This document shows, piece by piece, positions 1-8,462 of a stretch of DNA of 43,160 nt. The notes below the pieces were generated by a model. It saw nothing but the letters and a program-made list of their open reading frames with translations, ran no database searches and was not told where the DNA came from. This DNA is from JADYZU01 sp964540965 (GTDB taxonomy: Bacteria > Pseudomonadota > Alphaproteobacteria > Rhodobacterales > Rhodobacteraceae): assembly GCA_964540965.1 (NCBI GenBank), contig CAZIOT010000025.1:1-43160 (forward strand). Direction: 5' to 3'. The number at the start of each line of letters is the position of its first letter. Position 1 is the first letter of the stretch. A program made the translations under genes and the position numbers.

Positions 1-24
1 TCTTGAATCAGAACTCACGGCAAC

Positions 25-35
25 GGGGAATCCCC
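25..35. promoter_or_regulatory. Possible operator palindrome upstream of the sugar operon
   Basis: An 11-bp odd palindrome, GGGGA-A-TCCCC, lies about 90 bp before the start of the first gene of the sugar operon. Its position would suit a repressor site, but no regulator gene for the operon lies in the window, and a palindrome this short can occur by chance in high-G+C DNA. Confidence 0.2.
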
Positions 36-126
36 TAAATGAAGACGCCCTCTAGTGACCAATGGCACTATTTGCCGACCCGCCGAACCGGCGCAGGATG
101 GTCGCAACAACGGAACGGAGATCGAC

Positions 127-1218
127 ATGTCAGGCGCGCGGATCGGGGTTATCGGTTTGGGTTCGGTCTCCGAAAAGTATGTGCCCCATCTGCGGCGCCT
201 GAACCTTGAAGGCACGCCCTGCGAGATCGTCGTGGCGGCCGACGCCCGCCCCGGACAGGCCGAGCGGGCGCGCCAGTGGAACATTCCGGCCTTTACCACC
301 GACCCCGAGGCGGTGCTGTCTGACCCGAGTATCGACGCCGTGCTGATCCTGACCGCGATGCAGGCGCATGGCGGGCTGACGCGCGCCGCGCTGCAGGCGG
401 GCAAGCATGTGCTGGTGGAAAAGCCGTTGTCGATGGATCTGGCCGAAGCCGCCGAACTGGTCGAACTGGCCAAGGTCAGCCCCGGCCACCTGGTCTGCGC
501 GCCGCATGTCACCCTGTCCTGGACCTATCAGGAGATGTGGCGCCGCATCCATGCCGGCCAGATCGGCCGCCCGGTGCTGGCGCGCGGGCTATATGGCTGG
601 GCCGGGCCGAACTGGGGGCCGTGGTTCTATGAACCGGGCGGCGGCCCGACCTTCGACCTTGCGGTCTACAATGTCACCACGCTGACCGGCCTGCTTGGCC
701 CGGCGAAACGGGTGATGGCGATGTCGGGCACCGCGATCCCGGAACGGGTGGTCGACAACCGCATGGTCAAGGTCCGGACCGAGGACAACATCCAGCTGAT
801 GATGGATTTCGGCGACGCCTGCTATTCCACCATCACCACCGGCTTCACCATGCAGAAATACAAGGGCGCCGGGATCGAGATCTATGGCACCGAAGGCACG
901 ATCCAAATGCTGGGCGAGGACTGGGATCCGCGCGGATACGAGCTCTGGCGCAACGACCATGGCTGCTGGGAAACCTACGAACAGCGCGGCTTCTGGCCCT
1001 GGACCGACGGCGTGCGCGATTTCGTCGAGGCGATCAACCACGGCCGCCCGCCGGTCAACCGGCCGGACCATGCCTATCATGTCCTTGAAATCATGGTGAA
1101 GGCGCTGGAATCGGGCCGCACCGGTCAGGCGCTGCCGATCCTGTCGACCTTCGAGCCGCTGCGCTTTGACGCGGCAAAGCCGACCGTGGCCCCGCACCTC
1201 GACCACGCGCCGAACTGA
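127..1218 (+). CDS. Gfo/Idh/MocA family NAD(P)-dependent oxidoreductase
   Basis: Predicted cytoplasmic 363-residue dehydrogenase of the glucose-fructose oxidoreductase/inositol dehydrogenase family, which oxidises or reduces sugar, polyol or amino-sugar carbons with NAD(P). The N-terminal Rossmann fold opens with GVIGLGSVS (residues 7-15), and the family EKP motif is E98-K99-P100. The second-domain motif GGGPTFDLAVYN carries D177, but the position that is usually His (as in D-x-G-x-Y-H) appears to be N182. The ATG at 127 is preferred over an upstream GTG at 55 because GGAG at 117-120 is well spaced and the protein then begins directly at the Rossmann strand. It is the first gene of a seven-gene operon, 4 bp ahead of the cupin gene. 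The substrate is unknown; the importer downstream suggests it acts on the imported carbohydrate. Confidence 0.9.
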   Translation: MSGARIGVIGLGSVSEKYVPHLRRLNLEGTPCEIVVAADARPGQAERARQWNIPAFTTDPEAVLSDPSIDAVLILTAMQAHGGLTRAALQAGKHVLVEKPLSMDLAEAAELVELAKVSPGHLVCAPHVTLSWTYQEMWRRIHAGQIGRPVLARGLYGWAGPNWGPWFYEPGGGPTFDLAVYNVTTLTGLLGPAKRVMAMSGTAIPERVVDNRMVKVRTEDNIQLMMDFGDACYSTITTGFTMQKYKGAGIEIYGTEGTIQMLGEDWDPRGYELWRNDHGCWETYEQRGFWPWTDGVRDFVEAINHGRPPVNRPDHAYHVLEIMVKALESGRTGQALPILSTFEPLRFDAAKPTVAPHLDHAPN

Positions 1219-1222
1219 CGCG

Positions 1223-2083
1223 ATGGCCTACAAATCCTCGCCCCGCCCGACCTTCGACGGCCCCGCGCCGATCCCCTATGGCAAGGTGACGCGCCATGTC
1301 TGGGGCGATGCCGAGGCCGGTTTCGTCGACGACTGGATCTATGTCTCGACGATGCAGATCCACCAGTTGGTCTTCGGCCTGCCGCCGAGGCGCGGCTTTG
1401 TCCATTCGGAGAGCTTCCGCACCGTCTTTGCCGCGGACGAGGTGCTGACCGTGCTGATGGGCACCATGGTCATCGCCAACCCGGAAACGGGTGAGGTTCA
1501 GGTCGTAAACACCGGGGAATCGGTGTTTTTCCAGAAGGACACCTGGCACCATGCCTGGGCATGGGGCGACAGGGAGCTGCGGGTTCTGGAATATTTTGCG
1601 CCGCCGCCCGCCACCGGGACCAGCGGAAAATATGCCGCGACCCGGCCCTATGTGTCGGTGCCGAAATACGAACAGCCCGGGATGATGCACAACTGGCCCA
1701 TGGGCCGCGACAGCGCGCGCAAGACGCTGCATGTCATCCGCGACGCCGACCGGCTGTGGACGCTCGACCCCGCCTGTCCCGGCGTCCTGACCGGCATCAC
1801 CGCCTCGACCGACCAGTTGACCGCCGGCTGCGTCCGGCTGTCGGCGGGGGCGCAATCCTCGACCCGGGTGCATGGCGGGGCGACCGGGATTTATGTCACC
1901 GAAGGCCGGCTGAACCTGCTGGTCGAGGACGAGGCGGCCGAGCCGCCGGTCTGGTTCGAACTGCATCCCGGCGACGGGTTCTATATCCCCGAGGGCAGCC
2001 GTTACCGCCTGTTCAACATGGGCGGGGTGCAGGCGGAATGCCTGTTCGGCACAGCGCCGCTCTATCACCCGGCGGGGGGCTGA
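1223..2083 (+). CDS. Two-domain cupin (bicupin) protein of unknown function
   Basis: A 286-residue protein without a signal peptide. The N-terminal half has a cupin-like jelly-roll pattern with a conserved-looking stretch GESVFFQKDTWHHAW. The C-terminal half has a second one, with HPGDGFYIPEGSRYRLFNMG near residues 247-266, typical of the second cupin motif. Cupins include sugar isomerases, epimerases, dioxygenases and ligand sensors, so the fold alone does not name a reaction. The gene sits between the Gfo/Idh oxidoreductase (4 bp upstream) and the ROK gene (5 bp downstream), which argues for a role in the same carbohydrate pathway, perhaps as isomerase or lactone/keto-sugar enzyme (inference). 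I do not recognise a characterised homologue. Confidence 0.7.
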   Translation: MAYKSSPRPTFDGPAPIPYGKVTRHVWGDAEAGFVDDWIYVSTMQIHQLVFGLPPRRGFVHSESFRTVFAADEVLTVLMGTMVIANPETGEVQVVNTGESVFFQKDTWHHAWAWGDRELRVLEYFAPPPATGTSGKYAATRPYVSVPKYEQPGMMHNWPMGRDSARKTLHVIRDADRLWTLDPACPGVLTGITASTDQLTAGCVRLSAGAQSSTRVHGGATGIYVTEGRLNLLVEDEAAEPPVWFELHPGDGFYIPEGSRYRLFNMGGVQAECLFGTAPLYHPAGG

Positions 2084-2088
2084 CCGCG

Positions 2089-3000
<912 letters not shown>

Positions 3001-3012
3001 GGAGTTGAGAGA

Positions 3013-4371
3013 ATGACCAGACTTGGCCTTGCCCCGAACCGCCGCAGCCTGTTGCGCGGCGGTGCTGCACTGACCGCTGCGGCCTTTCTGCCGCGCATGG
3101 CGCTGGCCGAAGGTCAGCAGCTGACGATGTGGACCCCGGGCGGATCGCCGCTGTTCTGCACGATCCACACCGACCTGCTGAACGGCTTTCTCGCCACCTC
3201 GGGCGATGCAGCCACCGTGCAATGCGGGCTGGGTCAGGATACCGAATTCACCCAGGCGCTGATCGGCTCCATCGCCTCGGGGATGCCGCCCGATGTGTCG
3301 ATCATCTGGGACAGCCCGGTGCTTCTCGGCTCGCAGGGGGCGTTCATGCCGCTGGACGAGATGATGGCCGGCAGCAAGATCGCCGCCGACACCTGGCCCG
3401 CCGGCCTTCTCGCCTCGTGCCAGTTCCGCGGCCAGACCTTCGGCCTGCCGGTGACGGCCGGGGTCTATTCGATGTGGTACAATCAGGACCTGTTCGACGC
3501 CAAAGGCATCGCCAGCGACCGCGCATCCTTTCCGAAGACCTGGGCCGACCTGCGCGCGCTGTCCAAGGAATTCACCGTCTGGAACGGCGACCGTCTGGAA
3601 GTGGCCGGCTTCATGCCGCCGCGCGAACCCGAGACGATGGCGGTCTGGGCGGCGCTGAACGGCGGCCGCATCTTCGACGGCGACAACCTGAGATACGAGA
3701 TCGACAGCGAAACCAATGTCGAGATGTTCAACTTCTTCATCGACTGGCTGAACGAGGAATACCGCGGCGACGTCAACCTTGTCGACCGCTCGGGCAATTT
3801 CCGCGACGGCTATCCCAACCAGTCCCTGGGCACCCTGCCCGCCTTCCGCGAAGGCCGTCTGGCCGGCGTGCAGTCGGGTTCGTGGCTGATGGGCGACATC
3901 AATCAGGATCCGGTGCCGACCTTCGAGCACTGGAACCTTGCCGAACATCCCGTCGGGCCTTCGGGCAGCGCCAGCGTCTCGGGCGTGTGGCCGAACTGGT
4001 TCGTGATCCCGACCGGATCGCAGCACGCGGCCGAGGCCTTTGCCTATCTCGAATTCCTCTCGACCGAAGGCGTCGTCGACTGGTATCGCCAGATCCCCGA
4101 CGTGCCGGCGAACCTTCAGGTGCAGGCCGTCAGCCCCGATGTGGTGGTGGCGAACCGCGGCCAGGAATTCGCCGATGACATCACCGCCTTCCTGCAGGCG
4201 CAGGCAGCCGTCGTGACGCCGATGTGGAACTCTCCTGTCCAGGGCTTTGGCCAGGACCAGCTCGCCCGCGCGATGGAGAAGATCTATACCAAGGTCGCCA
4301 CCCCGGCCGAGGCCCTGGCCGAGGCGCAAGCCGCCGCGCAGGCCGAACTCGACCGCGTTCTGGGCGGCTGA
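3013..4371 (+). CDS. ABC transporter substrate-binding protein (carbohydrate, family 1)
   Basis: 452-residue periplasmic solute-binding protein. The N-terminus has a twin-arginine-type signal (NRRSLLRGG followed by a hydrophobic Ala/Leu stretch and the ALAEG cleavage region near residue 35). The body resembles the maltose/glycerol-phosphate (MalE/UgpB) cluster: an early strand LTMWTPGG, a G-x-P-x-T-A-G-x-Y-S-M-W-Y-N pattern in the middle, and the W-x-x-GSW-like segment VQSGSWLMGD. It delivers ligand to the two permeases encoded directly downstream; its stop codon overlaps the next start as ATGA at 4371. The ligand cannot be deduced, though clustering with a Gfo/Idh oxidoreductase and a ROK protein points to a sugar or sugar derivative. 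Confidence 0.9.
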   Translation: MTRLGLAPNRRSLLRGGAALTAAAFLPRMALAEGQQLTMWTPGGSPLFCTIHTDLLNGFLATSGDAATVQCGLGQDTEFTQALIGSIASGMPPDVSIIWDSPVLLGSQGAFMPLDEMMAGSKIAADTWPAGLLASCQFRGQTFGLPVTAGVYSMWYNQDLFDAKGIASDRASFPKTWADLRALSKEFTVWNGDRLEVAGFMPPREPETMAVWAALNGGRIFDGDNLRYEIDSETNVEMFNFFIDWLNEEYRGDVNLVDRSGNFRDGYPNQSLGTLPAFREGRLAGVQSGSWLMGDINQDPVPTFEHWNLAEHPVGPSGSASVSGVWPNWFVIPTGSQHAAEAFAYLEFLSTEGVVDWYRQIPDVPANLQVQAVSPDVVVANRGQEFADDITAFLQAQAAVVTPMWNSPVQGFGQDQLARAMEKIYTKVATPAEALAEAQAAAQAELDRVLGG

Positions 4372-5300
4372 TGACAGCCGCGCCGGAAACAAGGCCCCGC
4401 CGTCCGCGGCGGGGCGCCAGCCGGGCCGAGGCGCGGGCCGGCATACTGTTCGCCACGCCCTGGATGATCGGGCTGACGGTATTCACCCTGCTGCCGCTGC
4501 TGCTGACCTTCTATCTGGCGCAGGCCAAGGTGCCCATTGTCGGTCTGCCGCAATGGGTCGGCCTCGAAAACTACCGGGCCTTGTGGGCCGACCCGGCCTT
4601 CTGGACCGGCGCCCGCAATTCGGCGCTGTTTGCGGCAATCTCGGTGCCGCTCAAGCTGCTTCTCGCCCTCGGGCTGGCACTTCTGCTCAACCGGGTGACG
4701 GCGCTGTCGGGGTTCTACCGGACGGTGTTCTACCTGCCGTTCCTGATGCCGCTTGTCGCCAGCTCCATCGTCTTCACCCTGCTGCTGACGCCGGGGGCCG
4801 GGCCGGTCAACCTGATCCTCGAATGGTTCGGCGCCTCGCCGCCCGACTGGCTGCGCGACCCGCGGGTGGCGCTGTGGACGGTGATCCTGATCGCGCTCTG
4901 GCCGCTTGGCGTCGAGACCCTGGTGTTTCTGGGCGGCCTTCAGAACATCCCGAAAGAGGTGAACGAGGCGGCAAGCCTTGATTCCCCGCGCAGCTGGCAC
5001 CGGCTGGTGTTCATCACCATCCCGCTCATCACGCCGATGATCCTGTTCAACCTGGTGATCGGCATCATCTCGTCCTTCCAGGTCTTCGTGCAGGCGCTGG
5101 TCATCGGCGGCACCACCGGGGCACCTGCGGAATCGACGCTGATGTACATGGTCGTCCTCTACCGGGCGGCGTTCCGCTATTTCAACATGGGCTATGCCGC
5201 GGCGATGGCGACAGTGCTGTTCGGGGTGGTCCTGCTGATCACGCTGCTGATCTTCCGCACCGCGCGGTCCTGGGTCCATTACGAAGGGGACGGACGATGA
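4371..5300 (+). CDS. ABC transporter permease, MalF/UgpA type
   Basis: 309-residue inner-membrane permease with six predicted helices. After a short Arg-rich cytoplasmic N-terminus, the first helix (ATPWMIGLTVFTLLPLLLTF) is typical of MalF-like sugar permeases. The EAA loop that docks on the ATPase appears as NEAASLDSPRSWHRLVFITIP, near residues 201-221, with the expected E-A-A-x3-G modified to E-A-A-x-L-D-S. The start overlaps the stop of the binding-protein gene, and the end overlaps the next permease start by 4 bp, which suggests translational coupling. It forms the translocation pore with the product of 5297-6142. Confidence 0.92.
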   Translation: MTAAPETRPRRPRRGASRAEARAGILFATPWMIGLTVFTLLPLLLTFYLAQAKVPIVGLPQWVGLENYRALWADPAFWTGARNSALFAAISVPLKLLLALGLALLLNRVTALSGFYRTVFYLPFLMPLVASSIVFTLLLTPGAGPVNLILEWFGASPPDWLRDPRVALWTVILIALWPLGVETLVFLGGLQNIPKEVNEAASLDSPRSWHRLVFITIPLITPMILFNLVIGIISSFQVFVQALVIGGTTGAPAESTLMYMVVLYRAAFRYFNMGYAAAMATVLFGVVLLITLLIFRTARSWVHYEGDGR

Positions 5301-6142
5301 CCCTGCGCCGACGCCCGCGCCGCATCCTGCCTACGCTCGGCTATCACGCGCTGATGCTGGCGATCTCGGCGGTGTTCCTGCTGCCGTTCTGGTGGATGGC
5401 GATCTCGGCCTTCAAGTCGAATGCCGAGATCTTTGCCAATCCGGTGACATGGTTCCCCGACCCGATCCGCTGGGAGAACCTGTCCGAGATCTTTTCCCGC
5501 GCCACCTTCCCCTATGTCCGGCTGTTCCTGAATTCGTGCTTCTACGCCGGGATGGTGGCGCTGGGCACCTGCATCTCGTGCTCGGTCGCCGCCTATTCCT
5601 TTGGCTGCCTGCGCTGGCGGGGGCGCAATGTCGTATTCGTCCTGACCGTCTGCGCCTTGCTGATGCCCGGCGTCGCCACCTTTCTGCCCATCTACATGAC
5701 CTGGACCAAGATCGGGCTGAACGGCACCTACTGGCCCCTGCTCACGCCCTATTTCCTTGGCGATGCCTTCTATATCTTCATGCTGCGGCAGTTCTTCATG
5801 AACGTCCCGCGCGAGCTGATGGATGCCGCCCGGCTGGATGGCGCGTCGGAATTCCGCATCTTCTGGCAGATCGTGCTGCCGCAGGTGCGGGTCGCGCTCA
5901 TCATCGTGGCGCTGTTCGCGATCGTCTACACCTGGCACGAGTTCTTCGGCCCGCTGATCTATCTCAACCGGCCCGAGGATTTCCCGCTGTCGCTGGGCCT
6001 GTTCACCTTCCGCTCGCAAAGGTCGGTGGAATGGGCGATCTCGATGATGGGATCGCTGTTCACCGCGCTGCCGCTGGTGGTGCTGTTCCTGTTCACGCAA
6101 AGGCTGTTCGTGCGCGGCCTTTCCACCACAGCACTGAAATAG
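5297..6142 (+). CDS. ABC transporter permease, MalG/UgpE type
   Basis: 281-residue inner-membrane permease and partner of the preceding protein. It has a MalG-like first helix (LMLAISAVFLLPFWWMAISAF), four to five further helices and a classical EAA loop, ELMDAARLDGASEFRIFWQIV, in which D-A-A-x-L-D-G matches the consensus. The start lies inside the previous gene (ATGA) with a good ribosome site (GAAGGGGACGG) just before it. The gene ends 8 bp before the ATPase gene. Confidence 0.93.
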   Translation: MTLRRRPRRILPTLGYHALMLAISAVFLLPFWWMAISAFKSNAEIFANPVTWFPDPIRWENLSEIFSRATFPYVRLFLNSCFYAGMVALGTCISCSVAAYSFGCLRWRGRNVVFVLTVCALLMPGVATFLPIYMTWTKIGLNGTYWPLLTPYFLGDAFYIFMLRQFFMNVPRELMDAARLDGASEFRIFWQIVLPQVRVALIIVALFAIVYTWHEFFGPLIYLNRPEDFPLSLGLFTFRSQRSVEWAISMMGSLFTALPLVVLFLFTQRLFVRGLSTTALK

Positions 6143-6150
6143 GAGGGCCG

Positions 6151-7161
<1,011 letters not shown>

Positions 7162-7472
7162 GGGCACGGCTGGCCCGACAGGCTTGCCTTGGGTGTGTTC
7201 TGCTTGGCGCCCTCCCTGTGGTGTGGTCCTGCCAGCCAGACCGGCCCACCCTTGGCACCGTCCAGCCCGCCGGAACGGGCGATTCGAGAGGGCCTGCCGC
7301 CGCGGCGCTCTAAGTTGCGCAAGGGTCGAGGACGGCGTGGCGCGCCTTGCGTCGCAAGGGTCGCGGACGTCGCGGCGCCCCGAAAGGCGCTGAAAGCGAT
7401 ACCCCCGTCCCGTCTGCCCACCCTGCGGCAGAGGATCCGGCAGACAGGAAATGCCCGATCTTGATCCCCGCG
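7162..7472. other. 311-bp convergent intergenic region without a gene
   Basis: Lies between the end of the sugar operon (+) and the end of the FliM/FliN-like gene (-). No open frame with coding character or ribosome site is seen. It holds the imperfect direct repeat listed at 7320-7378. No convincing factor-independent terminator was found for either flanking gene. Confidence 0.6.
7320..7378. repeat. Imperfect tandem direct repeat, 24-bp core, 35-bp period
   Basis: Two copies of a core beginning CAAGGGTCG(A/C)GGACG occupy 7320-7343 and 7355-7378 and differ at three positions. Short inverted segments (GCGCAAGG / CCTTGCG) lie inside the unit. It may be a degenerate dispersed extragenic repeat or an RNA hairpin at the end of convergent operons. 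Confidence 0.55.
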
Positions 7473-8396
7473 CTATCCCCCCCGGCTCATCCCCACCTTC
7501 AACCGTGCCTCGCCCATCTGCGGCGGGGCTTCCGCCTCGATCCGGACGGCGCGCAGGCCGCAGGACTGGCCAAGGCGGCCGCGGGCCACGACGTCGCGCC
7601 CCGGCCCTTCCAGCCGGATCGCGCCCAGCCGCACGCCGGGCAAGGGCAGGGTCTGGCCGACCTCGAACCGTTGCACCACGCCCAGGGGCAGCCGCATCCG
7701 GTGCAGCACCGCTTCCAGCACCGCCTGCGCGCCCAGCACATTGTCGTGCAGGGCCACCGACCAGGCGGCGGCGCGTTCGGCCGGGTCGGGGATGCCCGAG
7801 GGGCGCGGCGGCAGCGGCAGCGCCAGCAGGATTTGCCCCTGCCGGTCGCCGACACCCAGCCAGGCTGACAGCGAGACGGTGCGGAATTCGGTTTCGGGCA
7901 GCGCCATGCCGGCGGCGCGCAGGTCGGTGAACCGGCCCGAGGCGACGCGGCCGGTGGACCATCCCTCAAGGGGCGTGCCTTCGGCGGCCAGCGCCAGTTC
8001 GGCGAGGAACGCCCGCACCAGCGGTTCGGCCAGCGCGGCATCGGCGGCGGTCGGCGGCCGGCGGTCGGGCTCGGATTCCGATACGCGGTGGCGCATCTGC
8101 ATCTCGCCCACCGCGGCAAGAAATCCGGGGCAGAGCGCGAACAGGCCCGGGTCGCCCGCCCCCTCCATCCGCAACAGAAGCCATCCCTCCTCGATCCGGG
8201 CAAGCAGATCGGCGAGCGGCAGCGTATCGTCGCTGACGCCCAGCGCGGTGGTGGTCAGCCCGACGGCCCGTTCGGCGGCCCGTGTCAGGGCGATGCGCAG
8301 GGCGCGCGACGGCGTGGCCGGGGCGGCGGCCTCCGCCTCGGGCCGGGGGCGCAGCGCCATGCGCGACAAGAGCGACCTGTCCCGGCCTTCGTCCAT
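7473..8396 (-). CDS. FliM/FliN (SpoA-like) flagellar motor switch C-terminal domain protein
   Basis: 307-residue protein of the Rhodobacterales FliM/FliN-like group. The C-terminal about 80 residues (LPLGVVQRFEVGQTLPLPGV onward, with GRLGQSCGLRAVRI) resemble the SpoA/FliN fold of the flagellar C-ring. The central part has a FliM-like layout, and the N-terminal 30 residues are Arg/Ala-rich and probably flexible. It would be cytoplasmic, at the base of the flagellum or another rotary/secretion device. The start ATG has a strong ribosome site (AGAGGAAGG). It is the last of a minus-strand group and lies 66 bp after the histidine kinase gene, with no other motility gene in the window. Confidence 0.7.
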   Translation of the reverse strand: MDEGRDRSLLSRMALRPRPEAEAAAPATPSRALRIALTRAAERAVGLTTTALGVSDDTLPLADLLARIEEGWLLLRMEGAGDPGLFALCPGFLAAVGEMQMRHRVSESEPDRRPPTAADAALAEPLVRAFLAELALAAEGTPLEGWSTGRVASGRFTDLRAAGMALPETEFRTVSLSAWLGVGDRQGQILLALPLPPRPSGIPDPAERAAAWSVALHDNVLGAQAVLEAVLHRMRLPLGVVQRFEVGQTLPLPGVRLGAIRLEGPGRDVVARGRLGQSCGLRAVRIEAEAPPQMGEARLKVGMSRGG

Positions 8397-8462
8397 CTGC
8401 CTTCCTCTGCTTGCCGTCCCCCCCTGCCTAAAGCCACAGAGTTACCAAAGACCTAACATCCG

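Noticed and set aside
55..126. Upstream GTG start for the Gfo/Idh gene
   Set aside because: It would add 24 residues before the Rossmann motif; the ATG at 127 has the better ribosome site.
5392..6150. Long plus-strand open frame running through the second permease gene and continuing into the ATPase gene
   Set aside because: Before 6151 it is out of frame with the permease and shows no family pattern, with runs of Arg and Ala; it only becomes meaningful at the ATPase start with its AGGAGGG site.
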